A model generated the notes under the pieces. That model saw nothing but the letters and a program-made list of their open reading frames with translations, did not search any database and was not told where the DNA came from. From NCBI GenBank assembly GCA_025356095.1, contig JANXUR010000116.1, forward strand, positions 1-32,826: DNA of 32,826 bases. Direction: 5' to 3'. The position numbers and the translations under genes were made by a program. This stretch comes from Acidobacteriaceae bacterium. GTDB lineage: Bacteria > Acidobacteriota > Terriglobia > Terriglobales > Acidobacteriaceae. The first letter of the stretch is position 1; each line of letters begins with the position of its first letter. Positions 15,242 through 24,180 of the stretch are shown in pieces.

Positions 15242-16117
15242 ATGATGACCCAAGCGCAACGCAAAAGTGCCGTCCGCCGCATTGGCGGGCGGAAGGGTGT
15301 GATTCAGATTGTGCCACCTCGGCACTCAGTTCGGCAGACTTATCTGCACAAAAGCGACGCCAGCGACAAGGAGCTACTGACACGCCCGTTCGCTTCCCCT
15401 ACGGGGCCGGGCGGAGCGGCGGGCTTCCACAACGTAGCAGGCAGCCAATTGGCCGTGCCCGAGGTTACTAACATCTATATGGGGCCTTTCTGGGGCGACC
15501 AGAACTTTGTGGAAGGCTTCAGCAAGGCGGTGGTAGAGGCCGGATATCTAGATCCGCTGAAGCAACTGGGATATGGCACGGGACCCGGTAAGTACATGGG
15601 CAACATAAATGGCCCGGCGCTAAAGAAGGGATCGAAGTTCACTGACGCGCAAGCGCAGCAGACTATAACCTCGCTTCTGACTGCGGGCACGCTTAAGGCG
15701 ACCGTGAATAGCTTGTTTGTCCTGATTCTGCCGGATGGCGTGACCTCAGTGGCGGGCAAAGACCAATCTTGTAAGTCGTACTGTGGCTATCACGATGCGG
15801 TCACGTGGAATGGCATGGAAGTAGCCTACGCCGTATTGCCGTCAGCGTTGTGTAAGGGCTGCGGCGGCGAGATCGGCGACTTTACCGCGGTGTACGCGCA
15901 CGAACTAGCGGAGGCTGCGACCGATAAGGTTCCGGGGCAAGGCTGGGTCGCCGACGACGGCGAAGAGAACGGCGACCTAGAGGCATGGGTGCTGTTTGGC
16001 TGGGGCCCGGCCAGCGACCCCAAGCGCTATACGGTGCAGGGCTACTACACCAACGAACGCGGCAACACCGTGGGCGCATGGCGTGACGGTGCGGCGGCAA
16101 AAAAGAAGAAGCGGTAG
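15242..16117 (+). CDS. Bacterial EXORDIUM/phosphate-induced protein 1 (PHI-1)-like protein
   Basis: A 291-residue protein. The order of motifs matches the plant EXORDIUM/PHI-1 family: VTNIYMGPFWGD, a variable middle, LFVLILPDGVTSV, CKSYCGYHDAV, YAVLPSALCKGCGG, YAHELAEAATD (His at about residue 220) and a downstream acidic NGDLEAW. HELAE has the HExxx form of a metalloprotease-like zinc helix, and the four Cys (CxxxC and CxxC) are in conserved places. No signal peptide is evident; the N-terminus is basic (AQRKSAVRRIGGRKG) and the C-terminus ends AAAKKKKR. The ATG at 15242 has AAGGAG eight bases upstream; an in-frame GTG at 15233 overlaps that site and is rejected. Plant members respond to brassinosteroid and phosphate; the bacterial role is unknown. 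It is monocistronic. Confidence 0.7.
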   Translation: MMTQAQRKSAVRRIGGRKGVIQIVPPRHSVRQTYLHKSDASDKELLTRPFASPTGPGGAAGFHNVAGSQLAVPEVTNIYMGPFWGDQNFVEGFSKAVVEAGYLDPLKQLGYGTGPGKYMGNINGPALKKGSKFTDAQAQQTITSLLTAGTLKATVNSLFVLILPDGVTSVAGKDQSCKSYCGYHDAVTWNGMEVAYAVLPSALCKGCGGEIGDFTAVYAHELAEAATDKVPGQGWVADDGEENGDLEAWVLFGWGPASDPKRYTVQGYYTNERGNTVGAWRDGAAAKKKKR

Positions 16118-16192
16118 GGTTTGCGTCCTCTCGAATTCACCTGCTCTGGCCCGCATTCGTAGGGGCAGGGTAGGCCTTTGTCTGCTCTGCCC

Positions 16193-16780
16193 TTACTTAC
16201 GTTTCTTGCGGTCTTTCGCAAGCTGCTCCTGCTCTTGCAGTAGCTTGCGGTGGTCAGTCAGTCCAGTACTGACGGCCTCAGTAGCGTTGGTAAGAATAAA
16301 AGCGTACTCGCGCGCTTCGGCGATCGTGTCAGGGCTAGCCTTGGGGTCTGCAACCACCTCACGCATATGCCGAAGGCGTGCTGCGAACTCTTCGTCGGCA
16401 CCAATAATCAGTCGGAGTGGCTTGCGCAAGTCTTCTTTACGGTCAAGATACTGGGTGATGTTATCTTCTAACTCGTCATACAACAGCGTAAAGTCATCTA
16501 GATGATCATGGATCTCCATGCCACGTCCTGCCGCGTCTACAGCCTTGAGTGGTTGGTCGAGCGCTGCCAGACGGAGTTTAGTGAATTCCAGCAGTAGCTT
16601 GAACCGTTGTTCGGGCTGTTGTGCGCTTTCGCGAAGCTGATCGGTCTCTTCTTCGGTAAGTGGGTCGTGGCGGCGGACTTGCGCTTCCGCAGCGGGGAGC
16701 AGCACCAGAAACATAGCGGCTAGAAGCCCGACAATGACAAGCCGTGCGGTGTCCGCTGGGTTGCGCAACCGGCAATTCAC
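16193..16780 (-). CDS. Small exported helical protein, third gene of the TPR operon
   Basis: A 195-residue protein with an N-terminal hydrophobic export segment (ARLVIVGLLAAMFLVLLPAAEA). The remainder is predominantly charged and helical: LTEEETDQLRESAQ, FKLLLEFTKLRLAAL, FTLLYDELEDNITQYLDRKEDLRKPLRL, ending in a basic LAKDRKKRK. I do not recognise the family. Its GTG start overlaps the stop of the 16777 gene by four bases (GTGA), so the two are translationally coupled. It converges with the EXORDIUM-like gene, with a weak GGGCAG...CTGCCC hairpin between the two ends. Confidence 0.7.
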   Translation of the reverse strand: MNCRLRNPADTARLVIVGLLAAMFLVLLPAAEAQVRRHDPLTEEETDQLRESAQQPEQRFKLLLEFTKLRLAALDQPLKAVDAAGRGMEIHDHLDDFTLLYDELEDNITQYLDRKEDLRKPLRLIIGADEEFAARLRHMREVVADPKASPDTIAEAREYAFILTNATEAVSTGLTDHRKLLQEQEQLAKDRKKRK

Positions 16781-17250
16781 TTCTTATCCTTGGCAAACAT
16801 AGAAGCGAGTAACTCCGTCCGCACCTTTTCCAGCCGATTGATGCCCTGAGCCATCACCTGGGCATCGTCATAACTAACAATATGCTGCGTTTCTTTCATG
16901 CGGCTTATCATTTTGCGGATGGCAATCTCGGTCTCTTTCTGCCGGTGATGCGACTGTACCGACGCCGCACCCGCCTTGATCGCGTCGTTGACGCTTTCTT
17001 CCAAGTAGGCCATACCTTCGCCGCCATTGCCGTTATTCAGCAAGGTGTCGGCCAGTTCGTTTTCGCGCCGCGCCAAGTCCGTGAAAAGCGTGGCTTGGTC
17101 TTCCGGCTTGGCAGCGTCGGCGCGTTTGCGCAGATCTTCCAGATCAGCAGGGCCGCCAGCGTGTACCAGTGTGGCCGCTCCAGCGATCAGGAGCAAAAGA
17201 CATAAGCGGAGAATCAGATTTGCCAAAGCGCGACGATGCATAAGCCTCAT
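16777..17250 (-). CDS. Small exported helical protein, second gene of the TPR operon
   Basis: A 157-residue protein with a signal peptide (ALANLILRLCLLLLIAGAATLVHA) followed by an all-helical region: DLEDLRKRADAAKPEDQATLF, ARRENELADTLLNNG, MAYLEESVNDAIKAGAAS, EIAIRKMISRMKETQHIV. The spacing of these helices could form one or two degenerate TPR-like hairpins. Family unknown. The ATG at 17250 overlaps the upstream TPR gene stop as ATGA, and its own stop overlaps the next gene's GTG, so all three genes form a coupled cistron set. ATG at 17241 is a less likely start. Confidence 0.7.
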   Translation of the reverse strand: MRLMHRRALANLILRLCLLLLIAGAATLVHAGGPADLEDLRKRADAAKPEDQATLFTDLARRENELADTLLNNGNGGEGMAYLEESVNDAIKAGAASVQSHHRQKETEIAIRKMISRMKETQHIVSYDDAQVMAQGINRLEKVRTELLASMFAKDKK

Positions 17251-18761
17251 TTTTTCGGTTCCAGTGTGATGATGCGGTGCCGTGCAGCCCACTCCTGATC
17301 AGGATACTGCCCTTGGGCAGTTTGAAGGAAGTGGCGATAGGCTTCAACTGCCTCTTTTCGTAGGTGCAAGTGGTCGAGGCAAGTGGCGCGCAGAAAATAT
17401 CCGATGGGCAGGTCAGGCAAGTACCTGGCGCGCTCGTCCATAGCCTTCAGCGCGAGCTCATACTGCATATTCTCGGCTGCGGCAGAGGCCAGGTCTCCCC
17501 ACACCGGGCCCGACTTCGGGTCGAGCTGCGCCGCTGCCAGCAATTCGGCTTGCGCATCGGCAAACCGCTTTTGCTTCAGCACGACAATGCCCAGCAGGTG
17601 GTGCAACTCAGGGTCGCGCGGTGTCGCTTGCAATTGCTGGCGATAAAGCGCTTCAGCCTCGCTCAGCTTGCCCGCTGCGATGTAGAGCGAGCCGAGTTCC
17701 AGCACCGATGCCGCATCCGCGCCTCCGAGGTAGATGCCAGTTTCATATTCGGTGGCGGCTTCGTCTTTGCGCGCCAGAATGGCTCTCGCTGCGGGGTCCG
17801 TAGCAGCAGCCTTGGAAGCAGGCGAGCCGAACGCAATGGGCGGCGCGGGCGGAGCAGCAGACGTCGCTTCTGCCGTGGACGCCAGCACGCGCGCAAGCTG
17901 AATATGCGCGGCTGCCTGGTCAGGATGTGTCGCGATGAACTGCCGTAACACTGCTTCGGCCTGTGGCAGCCGCTGGCTGCGCATATACAAGTTGGCCAGG
18001 CCGATCAGGGCGTCTGCTGAAGCGGCTGCGTCTGGGGCGGATTTCAATGCTGCCCGGTATCGCTGCTCGGCCCCAAGCGCATCCTTCTGCCTTTCCGCAA
18101 GGGCCGCGCCAAGCAATTGGCTACCCACCTGCTTGGGGTCGGCTTCCGTGGCGTGGTCGTAGGAGGCGAGCGCTGCCGCAGGGTCGTGCGACTCTTGCAC
18201 GCGGCCAAGTGCGATCCACGCGCGGGCCAGATTCTGCTCGGGCTTGGACTCTGGCTTGAGCTGGGTGGCCGCGGAGAGAAACTTCTCAGCGTCATTGCGA
18301 GCGTCGGCGGAAGACGTGGCATCATTCTTGCTGGCCAGCGCGAGCCCCAGATGCAGTTGCGCCTCAAACACATTCGGCTTGAGCGCAACCGCTTTGCGAT
18401 AGGCGGCAATAGCGTCGTCGGTGCGGCCAGAGGCGTCGTGAAGGTATCCTAGGTCGTACCAGGCCCGAAAGTTGGTCGCATCCAGTGTGACGGCCTGCTT
18501 CAGCAGCGGCTCGGCGGTAGCGTAGTCAGGCTTGCCAGCGGCGTCCAGTTTCTCTAGCGCGGCTTCGGCCTTCTCGGTGGCTTGGTCAGATGGAGAAGCC
18601 TCGTCGGCAACCTTACGGTGGCGGATGGTAGTGTGCTCACCCAGCGCAGGCTTAGGCGCTTGCGCGAACGCGGGGGCAACTGCCAGAGCAGCAGCGAAAC
18701 CTAGCGCGAATATGGCGGTGAGCAGTCGCATGGTTAAAAAGCGTCGAGCTACAAACTTCAT
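17247..18761 (-). CDS. Exported tetratricopeptide-repeat protein, first gene of the operon
   Basis: A 504-residue protein with a signal peptide (RLLTAIFALGFAAALAVAPAFA) and about ten TPR units. Clear ones are AWYDLGYLHDASGRTDDAIAAY, GLANLYMRSQRLPQAEAVL, ELGSLYIAAGKLSEAEALY and HLLGIVVLKQKRFADAQAEL. A low-complexity Ala/Pro linker interrupts the array in the middle (STAEATSAAPPAPPIAFG). TPR arrays mediate protein-protein contacts, so this is probably the scaffold for the two small exported proteins encoded downstream. ATG at 18761 is used; ATG at 18731 (MRLLTAIF) is an equally simple alternative. Phased 11-bp repeats lie upstream. Confidence 0.8.
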   Translation of the reverse strand: MKFVARRFLTMRLLTAIFALGFAAALAVAPAFAQAPKPALGEHTTIRHRKVADEASPSDQATEKAEAALEKLDAAGKPDYATAEPLLKQAVTLDATNFRAWYDLGYLHDASGRTDDAIAAYRKAVALKPNVFEAQLHLGLALASKNDATSSADARNDAEKFLSAATQLKPESKPEQNLARAWIALGRVQESHDPAAALASYDHATEADPKQVGSQLLGAALAERQKDALGAEQRYRAALKSAPDAAASADALIGLANLYMRSQRLPQAEAVLRQFIATHPDQAAAHIQLARVLASTAEATSAAPPAPPIAFGSPASKAAATDPAARAILARKDEAATEYETGIYLGGADAASVLELGSLYIAAGKLSEAEALYRQQLQATPRDPELHHLLGIVVLKQKRFADAQAELLAAAQLDPKSGPVWGDLASAAAENMQYELALKAMDERARYLPDLPIGYFLRATCLDHLHLRKEAVEAYRHFLQTAQGQYPDQEWAARHRIITLEPKK

Positions 18762-18837
18762 TCTAAGGGAAGATGCGGGTGAGCGAAGGTAGGGTTGGCT
18801 GAAGAAGTGGCCCGGGAGGCACCGGCCTGCGTATGGC

Positions 18838-18897
18838 TTTACACGGTGCGTCAGGGGCAGGCCTTGCATCCTCAGCTCATCCTTAGCGCATCCTTAG
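18838..18897 (-). promoter_or_regulatory. Three phased 11-bp direct repeats and -10 element upstream of the TPR operon
   Basis: Reading the minus strand, CTAAGGATGCG, CTAAGGATGAG and CTGAGGATGCA occur back to back (18897 down to 18865). A -10-like TGTAAA (18838-18843) follows about 21 bp after the last repeat, with no recognisable -35. Head-to-tail sites with one-helical-turn spacing are the usual arrangement for OmpR/PhoB-family response regulators that activate weak promoters. The array starts 8 bp after the uvrA stop. Confidence 0.5.
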
Positions 18898-18904
18898 TTT
18901 TCGC

Positions 18905-21883
18905 TTAGGAATGCGCGAGCAGCGGGCCGAGAAATCGGCCAGTGTGCGAGTCGGGGTTCGCGGCGACATCCTCTGGCGTGCCTGCGACCACAATCTTGCC
19001 GCCCCGGTCGCCGCCTTCCGGACCCAAATCAATCACCCAGTCAGCGGTTTTAATCACTTCCAAATTGTGCTCGACAATTAAGATAGACCCGCCCGCTTCA
19101 ATCAGTCTGCGAAACGCGGCCAGCAGTTTGCTGATGTCGTCATAATGCAGGCCAGTGGTAGGCTCGTCCAATATATAGAGCGTGTGGCGTCGCGCTTTCG
19201 TCACTGTGCCGTCAGCGGCCGTGATAGCTTTGGCACGCGGCTGTAAGTGCGCGGCCAGTTTTAGGCGCTGCGCCTCGCCACCGCTCAGCGTAGTAGCCGA
19301 CTGGCCGAGACGGAGATAGCCGAGCCCAACATCTTCCAGCGGCTTCAACTTGTCCATAATCTTCGGGATGCCCGCAAAAAATTGCAGTCCTTCTTTCACG
19401 GTAAGTTGCAGCACCTCATAAATACTGTGCTGCTTATACTTGACTTCTAGCACTTGCGGCTTGAAGCGCGTGCCTTTGCACTCTTCGCAGATCAGTTCGA
19501 CGTCGGCGAGAAACTGCATCTCCACGGTGACGGTGCCATCGCCCTGGCAGGTTTCGCAGCGCCCGCCCGGGATATTAAAAGAGAAGTGACCGGGGCCAAA
19601 GCCGCGCTTGTGGGCATCTGCCTGACTGGCGAACAACTCGCGAATCGCATCGAACGCCTTGATGTATGTAACTGGATTAGAACGCGGTGTGCGGCCAATG
19701 GGAGACTGATCCACCATGACAACATCATCCAGATGCTGTACTCCGGTGATAGTCTTCCAACTGCTTCCTTCGCTCGCCGGCGACTCACCAAGTTCGGCAT
19801 TTAACGCTCTGAAGATGACCTCATGCACCAAACTTGACTTCCCGGATCCAGATACCCCAGTGACTGCGACTAACATACCAAGAGGCAGAGTAACGTCAAT
19901 GCCCTTGACGTTATGGGACCGTGCGCCGCTAACCACGATGCGTTGCTTGCCGGGCTGACGGCGTGCGGTGGGCACTTGAATCCGCAAGTCACCGGAAAGA
20001 TAGCGGCCAGTTAGTGATGCGGGCTGCTTTAGTATCTCAGCATAAGTTCCTTGGGCGATGACTTTGCCGCCATGCTCCCCAGCACCCGGGCCAAGGTCAA
20101 GAATGCGGTCGGCCGAACGCATGATGTCCGGATCGTGTTCGACGACAACAATCGTATTGCCTAAGTCGCGCAGACCTTCCAGAATGCCAATTAGGCGGTG
20201 AGTGTCGCGGGTGTGCAAGCCAATGGAAGGTTCATCCAGTACATAGAGTGTGCCAACCAGACGCGAGCCGAGCGAAGTAGCTAACTGAATGCGCTGGGCT
20301 TCGCCACCACTCAAAGTGGACGCCATGCGGTCGAGCGTCAGGTACTCCAGCCCAACTTCTTGCAGAAAACCTAAGCGTTCGCGGATCTCCTGTAAGAGCC
20401 GCTCCGCCATTGCAGCTTCTTGCGGGCGCAACTCTAAGTGAGCAAAAAAGCGTGCCGAGTTCTCGACGGTCATAGCGCAGACTTGGCAGATATCGGCTCC
20501 GCCCACCTTCACTTGCCGGGCCTCTGGCTTAAGTCGCGTCCCGTTGCACATGGAGCAGGTGGCGTACCCGCGATATCGGCTGAGGAATACGCGGATGTGC
20601 ATCTTGTACTTCTTGCGTTCCAAGTAGTGGAAGAAACCGCGGACGCCGAGGAAACGGCCCTTGCCGTTCAGCACTAAGTTCCAATGGCTTTCTTCGAGCT
20701 CTGCCCAAGGCACGTCCAGCGGAATATCTTCGGTCTTGCAGAATTTCTTAAGGTCGCTCTGAATTGGACGGTACTTCGGTTTTGTCCACGGCTCGATGGC
20801 ACCTTGGTCAATGCTGAGTCCGGGATTAGGGATGACTAAGTTAAGGTCTAAGTCAATGGTGTTGCCGAAGCCATGGCACCGCGGGCAAGCGCCGTACGGG
20901 TTGTTAAAAGAAAATAGGCGCGGCTCCGGCTCGTCGTACGCGATAAGGCACTGCTTGCACTCGAAGCGCTGCGAGTAGCGGAGCTGCTGCGGAGCTGCTT
21001 CTTTGCCGCCTTCGGCAGAGCGGGGCGCAGTCTCAAAGATCACTTCGCCAGATTCGCGGTAGCCGGCTTCAACCGCATCCACCAGGCGGGCGCGTATGTC
21101 GGACGCAACGGCCAAGCGGTCAATCAGCACATACACTGGCTCGGCAAAGTTCAGGTCGAGCAAAGACTCAGGCGACGAAAATTCAAAGATGCTACCCGCC
21201 TGATACAGCCGATTAAAGCCGCGCTTGCGTAGCTCAAACAGGCGCTCTTTCGTAGCCTCCGGAAGCGATTGCACGAGTAGAGGAGTGTTGTCTTCCGCTT
21301 TGGCAGTCTTCTTCGCCTTAGCAGACTTAGCCGCAAGCTTCTTCCTGGGTGGGTCGTCCTCTCCCTCTACGCGGTTTTCCTCGAGCGCGTTCGCAGGCTG
21401 GGTTGCGGTTGCGTGAATCGGAAACAGCACATTAAACCGTGTGCCCTCAGGGTGGGCAAGAATCGCTTCGGCAACGTGATCCACTGTATCCTTGCGAAGC
21501 TCGTTGCCACAGTTGCGGCAGTAGGTGCGGCCCACGCGCGCAAACAGCAGGCGCATGTAGTCGTGAATCTCAGTGGCGGTGGCAACGGTGGAGCGCGGAT
21601 TCCGTGTGGAGTTCTTCTGCTTAATGGCGACTGCGGGCGCGATGCCTTCGATCGAATCGGCGTCGGGCTTTTCAATGCGCTCTAAAAATTGGCGAGCATA
21701 GGCGCTGAGCGACTCCACGTAGCGGCGCTGGCCCTCAGCGTAAATCGTGTCGAAAGCGAGCGAGGATTTGCCCGATCCGCTGACGCCAGTGACCACGGTC
21801 AAGGCATTGTGCGGAATTTCGACGTCAATATTCTTCAAGTTGTGGACGCGGGCACCGCGCACCACGATGCTGTCATTGGCCAT
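18905..21883 (-). CDS. uvrA: Excinuclease ABC subunit A
   Basis: A 992-residue DNA-damage sensor ATPase of nucleotide excision repair, which loads UvrB onto lesions. Two ABC ATPase halves are visible, each with a Walker [10 protein letters not shown] and signature LSGGEAQR, plus DEPSIGLH and DEPTTGLH Walker B regions. Zinc modules include CRNCGN, CKQC with CPRCHGFG, and CETCQGDG with CEECKGTRF. An unusual Lys/Ala-rich insert (about residues 175-200, with [22 protein letters not shown]) lies in the UvrB-binding region after the first zinc module. ATG at 21883 is preferred; a TTG ten codons upstream (21913) has no ribosome binding site. It has its own promoter and a leader hairpin. Confidence 0.96.
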   Translation of the reverse strand: MANDSIVVRGARVHNLKNIDVEIPHNALTVVTGVSGSGKSSLAFDTIYAEGQRRYVESLSAYARQFLERIEKPDADSIEGIAPAVAIKQKNSTRNPRSTVATATEIHDYMRLLFARVGRTYCRNCGNELRKDTVDHVAEAILAHPEGTRFNVLFPIHATATQPANALEENRVEGEDDPPRKKLAAKSAKAKKTAKAEDNTPLLVQSLPEATKERLFELRKRGFNRLYQAGSIFEFSSPESLLDLNFAEPVYVLIDRLAVASDIRARLVDAVEAGYRESGEVIFETAPRSAEGGKEAAPQQLRYSQRFECKQCLIAYDEPEPRLFSFNNPYGACPRCHGFGNTIDLDLNLVIPNPGLSIDQGAIEPWTKPKYRPIQSDLKKFCKTEDIPLDVPWAELEESHWNLVLNGKGRFLGVRGFFHYLERKKYKMHIRVFLSRYRGYATCSMCNGTRLKPEARQVKVGGADICQVCAMTVENSARFFAHLELRPQEAAMAERLLQEIRERLGFLQEVGLEYLTLDRMASTLSGGEAQRIQLATSLGSRLVGTLYVLDEPSIGLHTRDTHRLIGILEGLRDLGNTIVVVEHDPDIMRSADRILDLGPGAGEHGGKVIAQGTYAEILKQPASLTGRYLSGDLRIQVPTARRQPGKQRIVVSGARSHNVKGIDVTLPLGMLVAVTGVSGSGKSSLVHEVIFRALNAELGESPASEGSSWKTITGVQHLDDVVMVDQSPIGRTPRSNPVTYIKAFDAIRELFASQADAHKRGFGPGHFSFNIPGGRCETCQGDGTVTVEMQFLADVELICEECKGTRFKPQVLEVKYKQHSIYEVLQLTVKEGLQFFAGIPKIMDKLKPLEDVGLGYLRLGQSATTLSGGEAQRLKLAAHLQPRAKAITAADGTVTKARRHTLYILDEPTTGLHYDDISKLLAAFRRLIEAGGSILIVEHNLEVIKTADWVIDLGPEGGDRGGKIVVAGTPEDVAANPDSHTGRFLGPLLAHS

Positions 21884-21930
21884 GCTGACTGCCGATTCCT
21901 TTGCCTCTGCCAAACCACTGGAAGTTTCGT

Positions 21931-21979
21931 CCGGCGCAAGGGTGATGCGCCGGGGTTTGGGGTGAAACTCCTAATTATA
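21931..21979 (-). promoter_or_regulatory. uvrA -10 element and leader hairpin
   Basis: A perfect TATAAT lies on the minus strand at 21974-21979, without a good -35. The predicted leader then contains an 8-bp perfect hairpin (CCGGCGCA pairing with TGCGCCGG, 21931-21953, 7-nt loop) about 48 nt before the ATG. Whether the hairpin regulates uvrA is not known; no LexA box was recognised. Confidence 0.45.
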
Positions 21980-22148
21980 TGGGGTTGCGCGGAGAAGCGC
22001 TTGGGGGCGGCGTCCCGAACGCTAGCGGTGCGGAATCAGATTCGGGCCGCTGCACTCCGTGATTGGCACACTCTGTTTGGTACTGTGTGTTTGGCTCTGT
22101 GAGACGCGCGCGCAGGAAGCTGTTGGGGATTTCGAGGATGCTCCCAGC

Positions 22149-22475
22149 TTACGCCACTTTGTTTGTCCCGCGCATCTTGGTGGCGGCGTTGTCGCGGCGT
22201 TTGGCGAAGCGCCAAGCCAGGGTGGCCCCGCCCAGCATCAAGCAGACGGGCGGGAGGACCATCACCAAAATGGCGCGGTTTAGTGCGCGCTGACTTTCTT
22301 TGGAGAGGGCGTCGGCGTTGGCTTTGCACATGGAGCAGCCTTGGGCCAGAGCGGGGGAACTGACCGCCAATACAATCAAGAGGGTTAGTGTGGGCAACCT
22401 CGCTATCCCATGTCCCAAAAAGCGCGAGACATAGGACACTAAGCTAAATACGAGGTCTGATTTGTGGCCGCTCAC
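22149..22475 (-). CDS. Small exported CxxC membrane protein at the end of the cox cluster
   Basis: A 108-residue protein. The GTG start at 22475 overlaps the last base of the coxD stop (TAGTG) and has GGGGGT upstream. It contains an N-terminal hydrophobic export segment (LPTLTLLIVLAVSSPALAQ), then GCSMCKANADALSKE with a CxxC pair right after the likely cleavage point. A second membrane helix follows (AILVMVLPPVCLMLGGATLAW) and a basic cytosolic tail. The pattern resembles small heme- or metal-handling accessory proteins, but no family is recognised. It may assist oxidase assembly; the CxxC could bind copper or be redox-active. Confidence 0.65.
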   Translation of the reverse strand: MSGHKSDLVFSLVSYVSRFLGHGIARLPTLTLLIVLAVSSPALAQGCSMCKANADALSKESQRALNRAILVMVLPPVCLMLGGATLAWRFAKRRDNAATKMRGTNKVA

Positions 22476-22786
22476 TACTGCACCCCCAAGCGTACGATGC
22501 GGAAGGCGTCTGGCAGGATTAGGGTTAGCATCGTAAACCAAGCGGCTAGGATTCCCAAGATGAGCCAGCGCAGGGCGCGGCGCTCAAACTTAAGGTGCAT
22601 AAACCACGCCATAATCAGCACAGCTTTCAGCACCGAAAGCCCCAACAGCAGCGCGACCATCTGCGTCGGCGTCAGCACCTGATAAGCGAGCCAGACTTCG
22701 ATCGCAGTGGACGCGAGCAGAGCCACCCATACTACGAGGTATTGGGTAAGCCCTTGCGAATTGTCAGCGGCGCGCATTGTGGTCAT
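22475..22786 (-). CDS. coxD: Cytochrome c oxidase subunit IV
   Basis: A 103-residue small membrane subunit with three hydrophobic helices (LVVWVALLASTAIEVWLAY, MVALLLGLSVLKAVLIMAWFM and LRWLILGILAAWFTMLTLIL). The AWFMHLKFE motif is characteristic of the prokaryotic COX IV family of heme-copper oxidases. It probably stabilises subunits I and III. AAGGGA precedes the ATG, and the start is 13 bp after the OFA transporter stop, suggesting cotranscription with it. It is separated from the rest of the oxidase genes by that transporter and by coxC-1. Confidence 0.85.
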   Translation of the reverse strand: MTTMRAADNSQGLTQYLVVWVALLASTAIEVWLAYQVLTPTQMVALLLGLSVLKAVLIMAWFMHLKFERRALRWLILGILAAWFTMLTLILPDAFRIVRLGVQ

Positions 22787-22799
22787 GGCCGTCCCTTAC

Positions 22800-24095
22800 C
22801 TATTTTGCCACGTCCGGTGGCTGCAGAGCTTCTTTGAGCGGGCGTACCAGCAGAGTCAGCACAAAGCCCACTGCGAGAAATGCGGCCAGCACCTGCAACG
22901 GCTGGTCGTAGATATGGATGCGGCTTGCCCCGGATGCTAGGGCGGATTTGGCGCGGCTGGAAAGCTCCGTGATAATCACAGGGCCAACGACCGCTGCGGC
23001 GCTCCACGCCGTTAGCAGCGCGCCGTGGATGGCACCCACGTTGCCGGTGCCGAATAAGTCGGCGAGGAAGGCCGGTATGGTGGCGAAGCCGCCTCCGTAC
23101 ATGGTGAAGATGGTGAATAGGCTCACTTCAAATAGCAGCCACTGGCCGTTGGACGCCATGCCGGGAATCAGCAGGAAGAGCACCAGTTGTACAGCAAAAA
23201 AGATGGTGTAAGTGTTGCGGCGGCCAATGTAATCCGAGGCAGAGGCCCATAGAAAGCGGCCCCCGGCGTTGAAGACGCTAATGATGGAGACGATGCCGGC
23301 AGCGGCAACGGGCGTTTTCAGGAACATATCTTGCATCATCGGCGAAGCTTGGGCAAGGATGCCGATACCGGCTGTGACGTTGATGAAGAGGATGCCCCAA
23401 AGCAGCCAGAATTGTGGGCGGCGGATGGCCTCGTTACGCGTCATGTAATGGCCAAGCGACTTGCGGGTATGTTCCGCTGGCTTCCAGCCAGCGGGCAGCC
23501 AACCCTCAGGCGGACGCCGCAGGATGGCGGCTCCAAGCAGCATGATGATCAGATAGATCACGCCAAGAATGAGGACCGTTTTCGCCACGCCAACATTCGC
23601 GATAAGGTACTGGTTAATGGGTGCGCCGAGTGCCGCGCCTCCGCCAAAGCCCATAATTGCCATACCCGTCGCCATGCCACGGCGGTCAGGGAACCACTTG
23701 ACCAGAGTGCTGACGGGCGAAATGTAGCCGAGCCCGCAGCCAATACCAGCCACTAAGCCCATGCCAATAAACACCAGCACCGATTGCCCAATGAGCAGGC
23801 CGGTGCCACCGATAAGCAGTCCGCTGCCAAAAAAGATCGCTGCGGCAGTGGCGGCGACGCGGGGCCCCTTGCGCTCCACCCACGGCCCGCCAAAGGCAGC
23901 ACTCAGGCCCAGCAGTACGAGCGCCGTGGTGAACGTGATGTAGGGTGGTCGGAACCACGTCGGGTCATTCGGAAAGAGTGCGAGGATGGGACGGTTGAAG
24001 GTACTCCACGCATACACCGAACCGATGCAAATATGAACCAGCACGGCGCCGATGGGAATGAGCCAGCGGTTAATCAGGCGGTGGTCGTTTGTCAT
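22800..24095 (-). CDS. OFA-family (oxalate/formate antiporter-type) MFS transporter
   Basis: A 431-residue inner-membrane protein with about 12 transmembrane helices. Family markers are the N-terminal SVYAWSTFNRPI, GGPWVERKGPR between helices 2 and 3, GCGLGYISPVSTLVKWFPDRRGMATG, and the second-half repeat with VFNAGGRFLWASASDYIGRR. These are typical of OFA transporters related to OxlT and YhjX. The substrate is probably a small carboxylate, but it cannot be read from the sequence. GAGGACT precedes the ATG. It is located between cytochrome oxidase subunits III and IV, an unusual but possibly cotranscribed position. Confidence 0.88.
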   Translation of the reverse strand: MTNDHRLINRWLIPIGAVLVHICIGSVYAWSTFNRPILALFPNDPTWFRPPYITFTTALVLLGLSAAFGGPWVERKGPRVAATAAAIFFGSGLLIGGTGLLIGQSVLVFIGMGLVAGIGCGLGYISPVSTLVKWFPDRRGMATGMAIMGFGGGAALGAPINQYLIANVGVAKTVLILGVIYLIIMLLGAAILRRPPEGWLPAGWKPAEHTRKSLGHYMTRNEAIRRPQFWLLWGILFINVTAGIGILAQASPMMQDMFLKTPVAAAGIVSIISVFNAGGRFLWASASDYIGRRNTYTIFFAVQLVLFLLIPGMASNGQWLLFEVSLFTIFTMYGGGFATIPAFLADLFGTGNVGAIHGALLTAWSAAAVVGPVIITELSSRAKSALASGASRIHIYDQPLQVLAAFLAVGFVLTLLVRPLKEALQPPDVAK

Positions 24096-24180
24096 AGTCC
24101 TCGAAATTAGCCGTGGGCCGTTCGACTGCGGTTGGACTCACTGCAGATGCGTTGCACACATCTCAGTTCAAAGTTGCGTT

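Noticed and set aside
16163-16192. GGGCAG...CTGCCC hairpin between convergent genes as terminator
   Set aside because: The stem is only six bp with an 18-nt loop and no T tract; mentioned but not listed.
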